DNA of 64,000 nucleotides from Pseudaquabacterium terrae. Lineage in GTDB: Bacteria; Pseudomonadota; Gammaproteobacteria; Burkholderiales; Burkholderiaceae_C. The stretch lies in contig NZ_JABRWJ010000002.1 of assembly GCF_013266755.1 (NCBI RefSeq), positions 682,001 to 746,000 on the forward strand, written 5' to 3'. Position numbers and translations under genes: made by a program. The notes under the pieces were generated by a model. The model was not told the DNA's origin and made no database searches. It saw only the letters and a list, made by a program, of their open reading frames with translations. Below are positions 56,883 to 64,000 of the stretch, piece after piece (the stretch's first letter is position 1; each line of letters starts with the position of its first letter).

Positions 56883-57878
56883 ATGAGTGATGTCGATGGA
56901 TTCGGGGCGCCCGGCCGGCGCCGCTGCCTGCAAGTGCTCGCCGCGGCAGCCACCGCACACGCGCTGCCGGCGCGCGCCGCCGGCTACCCCGACAAGCCGG
57001 TGCGGCTCATCGTGCCGTCGGCCGCCGGCGGCTCGCCGGACATGATCTGCCGCATCCTGGCCGAGGAGCTCGGCCGCACGCTCGGCCAGGCCTTCGTCGT
57101 CGACAACAAGCCCGGCGCCGGCGGCGCGATCGGCATGAGCGAGCTGGTGCGCGCCGCGCCCGACGGCTACACGATCGGCTACGGCAACGTCGGCACGCTG
57201 GCGATCAACCGCTCGCTGTTCACGAAGCTGCCCTACGACCCCGAGACGCTGACCGGCATCGCGCTGACCGGCACCGTGCACAACGCGCTGGTGGTGCGCA
57301 ACGGGCTGCCGGTGAAGAGCGTGCGCGAGCTGATCGAGCATGCGCGTGCGCGGCCCGGCAAGCTGATGATGGGCTCGGCCGGCAACGGCACCACCGGCCA
57401 CCTGGGCGGCGAGCTGTTCAAGGCGCTGACCGGGAGCTTCATCGTGCACGTGCCCTACCGCGGCAGCCCGGCCGCGATCCAGGACCTGATCGGCGGGCAG
57501 ATCGACCTGATGTTCGACAACCTCGCGTCGGCGGGCCCGCACATCCAGGCCGGCCGCGTGCGCGCGCTGGGCGTCAGCGGGCCGCGGCGCAGCGCGCTGT
57601 ATCCGGAGCTGCCGACGATCCAGGAGGCCGGCGTCAAGGGCTACGAGACGACCGCCTGGGGCGGGCTGGTCGGCCCGCCGGGCTTGAGTGTCGAGATCGT
57701 CGCGCTGCTGAACCGCGAGGTCAACCGGCTGGTCGCGCTGCCGGCCGTGCGCGACAAGTATGCGAAGCTGGCGGTCGAGACCCTGGCCTCGCCGCCGAGC
57801 CTGATCATGACGATGGCCAAGCTCGAGACGCCGCGCTGGGCCGAGGTCATCAAGCGTTCGGGAGCGAAGATCGAATGA
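56883..57878 (+). CDS. Bug/TctC-type periplasmic binding protein (D-aminoacylase operon)
   Basis: This is a 331-aa Bug receptor. The N-terminal signal includes RRRCLQVLAAAATAHALPAR (Tat-like arginines). Family motifs are [52 protein letters not shown] and LPTIQEAG. SD AGGAG lies before ATG 56883. The 3' end overlaps the following amidohydrolase by 4 nt, so the ligand may be an N-acylated amino acid or a related acid. No TctA/TctB partner is adjacent. Confidence 0.9.
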   Translation: MSDVDGFGAPGRRRCLQVLAAAATAHALPARAAGYPDKPVRLIVPSAAGGSPDMICRILAEELGRTLGQAFVVDNKPGAGGAIGMSELVRAAPDGYTIGYGNVGTLAINRSLFTKLPYDPETLTGIALTGTVHNALVVRNGLPVKSVRELIEHARARPGKLMMGSAGNGTTGHLGGELFKALTGSFIVHVPYRGSPAAIQDLIGGQIDLMFDNLASAGPHIQAGRVRALGVSGPRRSALYPELPTIQEAGVKGYETTAWGGLVGPPGLSVEIVALLNREVNRLVALPAVRDKYAKLAVETLASPPSLIMTMAKLETPRWAEVIKRSGAKIE

Positions 57879-59359
57879 AACCCGATACCGACATCATCGA
57901 CACCACGCAGGCCTTCGTGATCCGCGGCGCCGAAGTCATCGATGGCAGCGGCGCGCCGCGTTTCGAGGCCGACGTCGTTGTGCGCGGCGGGCTGATCGAC
58001 GCGATCGTTCCGCCCGGCAGCGCAAGCACGCCGCAGGTGCTCGACGGATCGGGCCTGATCCTGTGCCCCGGCTTCATCGACACGCATTCGCACGACGACC
58101 TGCTGGTGCTGCAGGCCACCGAGCCGCATCCGAAGCTGGCGCAGGGCGTCTGCACGGTGGTCACCGGCAACTGCGGCATCAGCTTGGCGCCCTTGCTGGT
58201 CGAGCATCCGCCGGCGCCACTGGACCTGCTGGACGCCGAGGGCGCACCGCGGCTGGCCGACTTCCGCGACTACCTGGCGCGGCTCGACGCGACGCCGCTG
58301 GCGCTGAACGTCGTGCCGCTGATCGGCCACAGCAACCTGCGCCTGAAGCACCTGGCCGACCTGCAGCGGCCGGCCGACGCCGCGCAGGTGGACGCGATGC
58401 GCGACGAGGTGAGCGCCGCGCTCGATGCCGGCGGATTCGGGCTGTCGACCGGTGTGTACTACCCGCCGGCGCGCGCCGCGACGACGGCCGAGCTGATCGG
58501 CGTCAGCGCCGCGCTGCAGGGCCGGCCCGGCGCGGTGCTGGCGATGCACCTGCGCGACGAGGCCGACCACATCGACGCGGCCATTGCCGAGGCGCTGGAG
58601 GTCGGCGCGTCGAACGGCGCGACGCTGGTGCTGTCGCACCACAAGGTGATGGGCCGCCGCAACCATGGCCGCACGCGGCAGACGCTGCAGGCGATCGAAA
58701 CCGCCGCCGGCCTGCAGTCCGTGTGCATCGACTGTTATCCGTATGCGGCCTCGTCGACGATGCTGCGCCTGGACCGCATCGCCGATTCGGACGACGTGCT
58801 GATCACCACGTCGGTGCCGCATCCGGAGCAGGGCGGCCGGCGCCTGGCGGCGATCGCTGCCGACTGGGGTGTTCCCCAGTCCGAGGCGGCGCAGCGCCTG
58901 ATGCCCGGCGGCGCGGTGTATTTCGCGCTGGCGGAAAGCGACGTCGAGCGTGTGCTCGTGCATCCGCTGGCGATGATCGGCTCCGACGGGCTGCCGCACG
59001 ATCGCCATCCGCATCCGCGGCTGTGGGGCAGTTTTCCGCGCGTGCTCGGCCACTACAGCCGCGAGCGCGGCCTGCTGCCGCTGGAGAGCGCCGTGCACAA
59101 GATGACCGGGCTGCCGGCGCGGCGCTTCGGCCTCGCCGACCGCGGGCGGGTGGCGGTCGGGCAGGCCGCGGACCTGGTGCTCTTCGATGCCGCGCGCGTG
59201 CGCGATGCGGCGAGCTACGAAGCCCCCGCGCAGGCGCCCGAGGGCATTCACGCGGTGCTGGTCAACGGCCGGCTTGCGCAGTGGCAGGGCCGCGCGGTCG
59301 ACCGCGCCGCGGGCCGCCGCCTGACCCGTCAGCGCGACGCCGACAAGGTCGCCAGGTAG
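57875..59359 (+). CDS. N-acyl-D-amino-acid deacylase-type amidohydrolase
   Basis: This is a 494-residue metal-dependent amidohydrolase of the D-aminoacylase family (EC 3.5.1.81). FIDTHSHDDL supplies the metal His pair. VVTGNCGIS has the metal-binding Cys typical of D-aminoacylases. MHLRDE, the His in LSHHKVM and MIGSDGLPHD (catalytic Asp) follow, and the C-terminal beta-sandwich part ends in VLVNGRLAQW. Dihydroorotase-like relatives are an alternative. It is the second gene of the LysR-linked operon (ATGA overlap with Bug). The last 31 nt overlap the convergent cytochrome gene. Confidence 0.85.
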   Translation: MKPDTDIIDTTQAFVIRGAEVIDGSGAPRFEADVVVRGGLIDAIVPPGSASTPQVLDGSGLILCPGFIDTHSHDDLLVLQATEPHPKLAQGVCTVVTGNCGISLAPLLVEHPPAPLDLLDAEGAPRLADFRDYLARLDATPLALNVVPLIGHSNLRLKHLADLQRPADAAQVDAMRDEVSAALDAGGFGLSTGVYYPPARAATTAELIGVSAALQGRPGAVLAMHLRDEADHIDAAIAEALEVGASNGATLVLSHHKVMGRRNHGRTRQTLQAIETAAGLQSVCIDCYPYAASSTMLRLDRIADSDDVLITTSVPHPEQGGRRLAAIAADWGVPQSEAAQRLMPGGAVYFALAESDVERVLVHPLAMIGSDGLPHDRHPHPRLWGSFPRVLGHYSRERGLLPLESAVHKMTGLPARRFGLADRGRVAVGQAADLVLFDAARVRDAASYEAPAQAPEGIHAVLVNGRLAQWQGRAVDRAAGRRLTRQRDADKVAR

Positions 59360-59709
59360 GCGATCACGTCGGCGCGCTCGGCCGCATCGCCGAGCCGGTA
59401 GCCCATGCGCTGGCCGGGGATCAGGCTCTCGGGATCGGCGAGCCAGCGCTCCAGCGTCTGCGCATTCCAGCGCAGGGCGCTGGTCTTCAGCGCCGGCGAG
59501 TAGTCGAAGTCCATGACGCCGCCGGCGCGGCGCCCGACCAGGCCGGCGTGGCGCGGGCCGATGCGGTCGGTCTCGACCGCATGGCAGCCGCCGCAGCGCG
59601 CTTCGTAGAGCTTCGCGCCGCGCACCGCATCCGGCCCGGCCACCGCCGGCAGCGCTGCCGCGGCCAGCAGGCCGGCCAGCAGCGCTGCCATGGGACGCGC
59701 TTTTGGCAC
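59329..59709 (-). CDS. Small periplasmic c-type cytochrome
   Basis: This is a 126-aa class I cytochrome c. A signal peptide (about 1-24, ending AVA) precedes AKLYEARCGGCHAVETDRIG, with haem motif CGGCH. The later IPGQRMGYRL supplies the axial Met. It resembles cytochrome c2/c550 carriers. It lies directly downstream of the ferritin-like gene (1-nt gap) in the same direction, and its 3' end runs 31 nt into the amidohydrolase gene on the other strand. Confidence 0.9.
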   Translation of the reverse strand: MPKARPMAALLAGLLAAAALPAVAGPDAVRGAKLYEARCGGCHAVETDRIGPRHAGLVGRRAGGVMDFDYSPALKTSALRWNAQTLERWLADPESLIPGQRMGYRLGDAAERADVIAYLATLSASR

Positions 59710-59710
59710 G

Positions 59711-60289
59711 CTAGGCTCCGAAGCTCAGCGCGCCGTTGGGCAGCGACTGTCCCAGCGCACCCATCAGCGCCGTGTAGTGCATCGTCTCGTCGGCGGCGAG
59801 CCGCGCTGCGACCTGGCCGAGCTTGTTGTCGCGGAAGGCCGGAATCACGCCGAGGTAGGCGTTGGTCGCGCCGAGCTCGAGCCGGGTGGCCAGCATCAGC
59901 ACGTCGGCCTGGTTCTTCAGCGCGCCGGCGTTGAGCGCCTTGGCGTAGTCGTCCATCTTCTTCTCGGCCACCGGCATGCCGCCCATCTTCTGGATCGTCG
60001 CGATCAGCGCGTCGCGGTGCGCCTTGTGGTGCGACTGGAAGGCGACCGCGACGTCGAGCACCGCCTTCTGCAGCAGGCCGCTCATCGCGCCGAGCTGGTA
60101 GGCGTTGATCGCCTCGTGCTCGAGGCCGAGCGCGACGTTCAGGATGCCGACGTCGGCGGCCATCGAAGTCGACGACTGCGCATGGGCGGCGCCCGAGCCG
60201 GCGAGCAGCCCGACGGCGGCGGCCGACAGGGTGATCTGGCTGGAACGCGAAAGGAACAGGCGCCGCGGCGGCGCAATCAGCTGGCTCAT
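59711..60289 (-). CDS. Exported ferritin-like (DUF4439-type) protein
   Basis: This is a 192-residue protein. The twin-arginine-like signal PRRLFLSRSSQITLSAAAVG ends near AHAQ. The mature part is a four-helix ferritin-like domain with GLEHEAINAYQLGAMSG, FQSHHKAHRDAL, LELGATNAYLG and ADETMHYTALMGAL, giving the carboxylate/His spacing of di-iron or manganese proteins. A link to electron transfer is suggested by the cytochrome gene that follows at once. The gap 60290-60508 holds a TGTCGA-AAACC-TCGACA inverted repeat (60320-60336) and no gene. Confidence 0.85.
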   Translation of the reverse strand: MSQLIAPPRRLFLSRSSQITLSAAAVGLLAGSGAAHAQSSTSMAADVGILNVALGLEHEAINAYQLGAMSGLLQKAVLDVAVAFQSHHKAHRDALIATIQKMGGMPVAEKKMDDYAKALNAGALKNQADVLMLATRLELGATNAYLGVIPAFRDNKLGQVAARLAADETMHYTALMGALGQSLPNGALSFGA

Positions 60290-60508
60290 GAATCTCTCCT
60301 GCGGGGGTCTTGGAAGGTGTGTCGAAAACCTCGACAGCAGGCCTTACGCGCGCCGCGGCGGATCGGATGCGGAAGTCCGCGACGGGCGTTGTAGGCCGCT
60401 TCCGACAAATCCGCGGCGCCTTGTCGCCAGTGGCGACGGGCTGCACCGGAATGGTCGCGCGCACGCCGCTTGCCTACGCTTCAGGCCACTACCTTGAAGG
60501 AGTTCACG

Positions 60509-61036
60509 ATGACTCGGACCAGAGACATTCCCAGCACCACCGACGCCAATCTCGATCCGCTGACCGGCGCACCCGGTTCGCACCCGGTGGGCACCGGCGT
60601 CGGCGCCATTCTGGGTGGCGTCGCCACCGGCGCGGCGGTCGGCACTGCGGCCGGCCCGGTCGGCACGGCCATCGGCGCGGCGGCCGGCGCGATCGTCGGC
60701 GGCCTCGCCGGCAAGGCCATTGCCGAGCAGATCGACCCGACGGCCGAAGAGACCTATTGGCGCGAAAACTATTCGAAGCGCCCCTACGTCGACTACGGCG
60801 CGCCGTTCGACGACTACTCGCCGGCCTACAACTACGGCGTCGATGCGTACAGCCGCTTCCCGGGCGAGCGTTATGAAGACATCGAGCCGCGCCTGGCATC
60901 CGATTGGGACAGCGTGCGCGGCGAGTCGAACCTGACCTGGGAACGCGCAAAGGACGCCACGCGCGACGCATGGCAGCGTGTCAGCGACACGATCGAACGC
61001 GCGACGCCGGGCGACTCCGACCGCGACGGCAAGTAA
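60509..61036 (+). CDS. Glycine-zipper protein
   Basis: This is a 175-aa protein. Residues about 27-72 form an Ala/Gly-rich glycine-zipper helix pair (GVGAILGGVATGAAVGTAAG). A polar, Tyr/Asp-rich region follows (YSKRPYVDYGAPFDDYSPAY), and the Trp-rich tail WERAKDATRDAWQRVSDTIE is repeated in stress proteins of Burkholderiales. ATG 60509 has AAGGAG 5 nt upstream. A membrane or envelope stress role is likely but unproven. Confidence 0.8.
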   Translation: MTRTRDIPSTTDANLDPLTGAPGSHPVGTGVGAILGGVATGAAVGTAAGPVGTAIGAAAGAIVGGLAGKAIAEQIDPTAEETYWRENYSKRPYVDYGAPFDDYSPAYNYGVDAYSRFPGERYEDIEPRLASDWDSVRGESNLTWERAKDATRDAWQRVSDTIERATPGDSDRDGK

Positions 61037-61054
61037 ACCCGCCCGGTGCGGTCC

Positions 61055-61396
61055 TCAGCGCAAGGGCCGCACTTCGATGCAATCGGTTCGCGCGGCAGGC
61101 ATCTGCTGTGCGATGCGGATCGCTTCGTTCAGGTCCTTCGCCTCGATCAGGAAGAAGCCGCCGAAGAGCTCGCTGGTCTCGGCGAACGGACCGTCGGTGA
61201 TCGACACGCGGCCGCCGCGCATGCGCACGCAGGTCGCCGTTTCCGGTGGCTGCAGTGCATGCGCGGCGATGCCGTGGCCCTGGCGTTGCAGCTGCGCGAA
61301 GTAGTCGACCTGCTCGCCCATGCAGGCTTCGAGCTCGGCGGGCGACTGCGTCTCGAGCCGGCCGTTTTCGCAGTAGACGAAACACAGGTAGCGCAT
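61055..61396 (-). CDS. YCII/DGPF-domain protein of the ECF42 module
   Basis: This is a 113-residue YCII-like protein with the DGPF motif as ITDGPFAETSELFGGFFLIE and EAIRIAQQMPA near the C-terminus. Such proteins are the conserved partners of ECF42-type sigma factors, one of which is encoded 0.6 kb upstream. It lies 16 nt after the VOC/PhnB gene, in one operon. Function is not established; roles in stress response or redox processing are suggested. Confidence 0.88.
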   Translation of the reverse strand: MRYLCFVYCENGRLETQSPAELEACMGEQVDYFAQLQRQGHGIAAHALQPPETATCVRMRGGRVSITDGPFAETSELFGGFFLIEAKDLNEAIRIAQQMPAARTDCIEVRPLR

Positions 61397-61412
61397 CGGG
61401 GCTCCTTGGATC

Positions 61413-61886
61413 TCAGGATTTCTCGTAGGCGGCGTGCAGGCCGGCGATGTCGAACTTGACCATGCCGAGCATCGCCTGCATCACGCGCTGTGCGCGCTGC
61501 GGATCGGGGTCGGTCAACAACTTCTCCAGCACCGACGGCACGACCTGCCAGGAGACGCCGAACCGGTCGGTCAACCAGCCGCACTGCTGCGTGCTGCCGC
61601 CTTCGGAGAGGCCCACCCACAGGTGATCGATCTCGGCCTGCGTCTCGCAGCGCACGACGAAGGAGATCGCCGGCGAGAACTTGAACATCGGCCCACCGTT
61701 CAGCGCGATGAACTCCTGGCCCTCGAGCTCGAAGCTGGCGGTCATCACGCTGCCTTTCGGGCCGGGGCCGGCTTCGCCATAACGCGCGACCTTGCCAGTC
61801 CTGGCGTTATTGAACAGACGGGTGTAGAGCTCGACGGCTTCTTCGGCTTGCGTGTCGAACCACAGGAACGGGGCGATCTTCTGCAT
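61413..61886 (-). CDS. PhnB-like VOC-fold protein
   Basis: This is a 157-aa protein of the PhnB/VOC (glyoxalase-fold) family. It begins MQKIAPFLWFDTQAEEAVEL and has FELEGQEFIALNGGPMFKFS and CGWLTDRFGVSWQVVPSVL. Members often lack glyoxalase activity; the role here is unknown. ATG 61886 follows AGGAC and a promoter-like ECF site. It is the first gene of the VOC-YCII pair placed behind the sigma factor. Confidence 0.87.
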   Translation of the reverse strand: MQKIAPFLWFDTQAEEAVELYTRLFNNARTGKVARYGEAGPGPKGSVMTASFELEGQEFIALNGGPMFKFSPAISFVVRCETQAEIDHLWVGLSEGGSTQQCGWLTDRFGVSWQVVPSVLEKLLTDPDPQRAQRVMQAMLGMVKFDIAGLHAAYEKS

Positions 61887-61936
61887 GGTGCTGTCCTCGT
61901 GAAGGGTATGCGGCCGACAGGTGGCTCGCGTCGCTA

Positions 61937-61963
61937 GACGAACGGCGGGTGCGTGATTCGACA
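61937..61963 (-). promoter_or_regulatory. Candidate ECF42-type promoter of the VOC/YCII operon
   Basis: On the minus strand TGTCGA (61958-61963) and CGTC (61937-61940) are separated by exactly 17 nt, 50 nt before the ATG at 61886. TGTCGA in the -35 and a CGTC-like -10 are, to my knowledge, the reported promoter elements of ECF42 sigma factors. The same combination occurs at 63311-63337. Confidence 0.65.
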
Positions 61964-61992
61964 TCGCGCGCCGTCTTTTTTTCGAGCCGCCT

Positions 61993-63252
61993 TCAGGCCG
62001 GCGGCAACGCGGCCAGCCGGCGCTGCAGGAAACGCCGCTCGGGCTCCTGCTGCGCCAGCGCCAGCGCGGCTTCGTAGGCACGGCGCGCCTCGGCGAAGCG
62101 GCCGAGCCGGCGGCACAGCTCGGCGCGCGACGCCTGCGCCAGGTGGTATTGCGCCAGCTCGCCGCGCGCCAGCAGCGCGTCGATCAGCGCCAGCCCGGCG
62201 GCCGGCCCGTCGCGCATCGCCAGCGCCGCCGCATGGTTCAACGCGACCACCGGCGAGGGCTCCTGCTGCAGCAGCAGCTCGTACAGGGCGACGATCTGCG
62301 GCCAGTCGGTCGCCGCCGGCGTCGCTGCCGCGGCGTGCAGTGCGGCGATCGCCGCCTGCAGCGTGTACGGCCCGGCGCGGCCGGCGCGCAGCGCGCGCTG
62401 CACCAGGCCGCGGCCTTCGGCGATCAGTGCACGGTCCCAGCGGCCGCGGTCCTGGTCGTCCAGCAGCACCAGCTCGCCGTCGGCCGTGCTGCGCGCGGCG
62501 CGGCGTGATTCGTGCAGCAGCATCAACGCCAGCAGCGCGGGGAGCTCGGCGCCGGCGGCCTCCGGCGGCAGCAGCTCGAGCAGCAGCCGGCCGAGCCGGA
62601 TCGCCTCGGCCGACAGGTCGTGGCGCGTCAGCGCCGGCCCGGCGGCCGGTGAATAACCTTCGTTGAACACGAGGTAGACCACGCGCAGCACCGGCTCCAG
62701 CCGCGCCGGCCACTCGCCGTCGGCCGGCACCTGGTACGGGATGCGGGCCTCGCGGATCTTGGTCTTCGCGCGCACGATGCGCTGCGCCAGCGTCGGTGCG
62801 CCGGTCAGGAAGGCATGGGCGATCGCCTCGGTCGTCAGCCCGCAGACCTCGCGCAGCGTCAGGGCCACTTGCGCGTCCGGCGCCAGCGCCGGGTGGCAGC
62901 AGGTGAAGATCAGCCGCAGCCGGTCGTCCTCGATCGGCTCGCGCTCGTTGGGTGCATCGCCCAGGCTGGCCGGGTCGACCGCGTCCGCATCGTCGGCGAG
63001 CGGCTCGAAACGCGCGCCGCGGCGCAGCGCATCGATGGCCTTGTAGCGGCCGGCCGAGACCAGCCAGGCGCGCGGGTTGTCCGGCAGGCCGTCGCGCGGC
63101 CAGTGTTCGAGCGCGGCACGAAAGGCCTCGTGCAGCGCCTCTTCGGCGCGGTCGAAGTCGCCGAGCAGCCGCACCAGCGTCGCGAAGATGCGGCGCGACT
63201 CGCTGCGGTAGATCGCATCGATCGTGGCGTGCAGCTCGGCGGATGCGCTCAT
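61993..63252 (-). CDS. ECF42-like RNA polymerase sigma factor
   Basis: This is a 419-aa sigma factor, much longer than standard ECFs (about 180). Region 2 starts near residue 12 (YRSESRRIFATLVRLLGDFD with RAEEALHEAF). Region 4 is at about 120-180 (REVCGLTTEAIAHAFLTGAP, then TLAQRIVRAKTKIREA). The C-terminal helical extension, DUF6596 and TPR-like (about 190-405), contains FNEGYSPA and YELLLQQEPSPVVALNHAAA. This plan and its DGPF neighbour define group ECF42. No anti-sigma gene is visible, which is normal for the group. Confidence 0.9.
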   Translation of the reverse strand: MSASAELHATIDAIYRSESRRIFATLVRLLGDFDRAEEALHEAFRAALEHWPRDGLPDNPRAWLVSAGRYKAIDALRRGARFEPLADDADAVDPASLGDAPNEREPIEDDRLRLIFTCCHPALAPDAQVALTLREVCGLTTEAIAHAFLTGAPTLAQRIVRAKTKIREARIPYQVPADGEWPARLEPVLRVVYLVFNEGYSPAAGPALTRHDLSAEAIRLGRLLLELLPPEAAGAELPALLALMLLHESRRAARSTADGELVLLDDQDRGRWDRALIAEGRGLVQRALRAGRAGPYTLQAAIAALHAAAATPAATDWPQIVALYELLLQQEPSPVVALNHAAALAMRDGPAAGLALIDALLARGELAQYHLAQASRAELCRRLGRFAEARRAYEAALALAQQEPERRFLQRRLAALPPA

Positions 63253-63310
63253 GCAACGGAGTGTGCCGTGGCCCTGGGGTACGGGGGTTTCCCGCGACGG
63301 CTAGCATGGC

Positions 63311-63337
63311 TGTCGATTTGCAGCCGCGTCCTTCGTC
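63311..63337 (+). promoter_or_regulatory. Candidate ECF42-type promoter of the MFS exporter gene
   Basis: TGTCGA (63311-63316) and CGTC (63334-63337) with a 17-nt spacer lie 36 nt before the MFS ATG. The arrangement is identical to the site before the VOC/YCII operon on the opposite strand, so the exporter may be under the same sigma factor. Confidence 0.65.
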
Positions 63338-63373
63338 GTGCAGGCAGATCCCACTTCAGCACGAGAGCGCAAC

Positions 63374-64000
63374 ATGACGCATCCCCCTCCCGGCCCGCGG
63401 GCGACCCGGCGCGAATGGATCGGCCTGGCCGTGATCGCGCTGCCCTGCCTGGTCTACGCGATGGACCTGACGGTGCTGAACCTGGCGCTGCCGGCGCTGA
63501 GCGCGGAGCTCAAGCCGTCGAGCGCGCAGCTGCTGTGGATCGTCGACATCTACGGCTTCCTCGTCGCCGGCTTCCTGATCACGATGGGCACGCTCGGCGA
63601 CCGCCTCGGCCGGCGCAAGCTGATGCTGATCGGCGCCGCGGCCTTCGGCCTCGCGTCGGCGGCGGCCGCGTTCGCGCGGAGCGCCGAGATGCTGATCTTC
63701 TGGCGCGCCGTGCTCGGCATCGCCGGTGCCACGGTGGCGCCCTCGACGATGTCCCTGATCCGCAACATGTTCCACGACGAGCAGCAGCGCCGCTTCGCGA
63801 TCGGCGTGTGGATCGCGAGTTATTCGGTCGGCGGCGCGATCGGCCCGCTGGTCGGCGGCGTGCTGCTGCAGTTCTTCCACTGGAGCGCCGTGTTCTGGCT
63901 GGCGGTGCCGGTGATGGGCCTGCTGCTGCTGCTGGGCCCGGCGCTGCTGCCCGAGTACCGCGACCGCCAGGCCGGCCGCATCGATGCGGCGAGCGTCGTG
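63374..64000 (+). CDS. MFS drug-exporter (DHA2/EmrB-like), 3' end cut off by the window
   Basis: The first 209 codons of a 14-helix-type major facilitator transporter are present. ALPCLVYAMDLTVLNLALPA is helix 1 with the Asp typical of DHA2 pumps. GDRLGRRKLMLIG is motif A between helices 2 and 3, and AIGPLVGGVLL is the motif C-like helix 5 segment. It probably exports hydrophobic cations or antimicrobials. It diverges from the sigma-factor gene and has its own ECF42-like promoter. The gene continues past base 64000. Confidence 0.9.
   Translation, partial: MTHPPPGPRATRREWIGLAVIALPCLVYAMDLTVLNLALPALSAELKPSSAQLLWIVDIYGFLVAGFLITMGTLGDRLGRRKLMLIGAAAFGLASAAAAFARSAEMLIFWRAVLGIAGATVAPSTMSLIRNMFHDEQQRRFAIGVWIASYSVGGAIGPLVGGVLLQFFHWSAVFWLAVPVMGLLLLLGPALLPEYRDRQAGRIDAASVV

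Noticed and set aside
60320-60336. Third ECF42-type promoter (TGTCGA before the ferritin-like gene)
   Set aside because: TGTCGA is present as part of an inverted repeat, but no CGTC lies 17 nt downstream on either strand.

Overview
The window is about 70% GC and reads as a chromosome segment of a betaproteobacterium of the order Burkholderiales (Roseateles/Rubrivivax/Leptothrix-like). The grounds are four Bug-type (TctC-like) solute-binding proteins, PEP-CTERM proteins, a GC-rich intergenic hairpin repeat, and gene content. No rRNA, tRNA, CRISPR array or intact mobile element was seen.

Region 1 (1-30501) is a nearly complete pectin-to-central-metabolism locus. A TonB-dependent receptor (13021-15981) lies next to two giant exported pectinases. 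One has a PL1 / CE12-like esterase / PL1 layout; the other has a PEP-CTERM tag, then a PL1 pectate lyase and a CE8 pectinesterase. Oligogalacturonides would enter through the TogMNAB-type ABC importer (18329-22481) and be cut by oligogalacturonate lyase (Ogl). KdgF, KduI, KduD and KdgK carry unsaturated uronate to KDPG. Galacturonate itself would enter by a TRAP transporter (dctPQM) and follow the oxidative route: uronate dehydrogenase, SMP-30 lactonase, glucarate dehydratase, GarL aldolase and GarR reductase, giving pyruvate and glycerate. Two regulators are encoded, an IclR-type KdgR and a FadR-type GntR protein. Matching operator-like sites for both lie in the right promoters. KDPG aldolase and glycerate kinase are not in the window.

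Region 2 (30502-38440) is a scrambled accessory stretch. It holds an M48 peptidase remnant, an ABC substrate-binding protein, a second diverged copy of the garR 3' end, an AAA-DUF4143 ATPase behind a perfect 34-bp palindrome, several small genes (GNAT, lipoprotein, TPR-methyltransferase, SRPBCC-NIPSNAP, DUF1697) and a thioesterase stub.

Region 3 (38436-48858) is for signalling. A pseudo-receiver, a hybrid histidine kinase and an OmpR-type regulator form one overlapping operon. They are followed by an Asp/Glu racemase, a small lipoprotein, a multi-PAS/GAF GGDEF-EAL protein and an alpha/beta-hydrolase-LuxR fusion.

Region 4 (48884-64000) carries DUF2917, a MacAB-like export operon, a PEP-CTERM protein, a PaaI thioesterase, a GFA protein, a LysR-controlled Bug/D-aminoacylase pair, cytochrome c plus ferritin-like genes, and a glycine-zipper protein. 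It ends with an ECF42-like sigma factor module (sigma factor, PhnB/VOC protein, DGPF/YCII protein, MFS exporter). Two matching promoter-like sequences there suggest that the exporter belongs to the sigma regulon. Both ends of the window cut through genes: a Bug protein on the left and the MFS exporter on the right.
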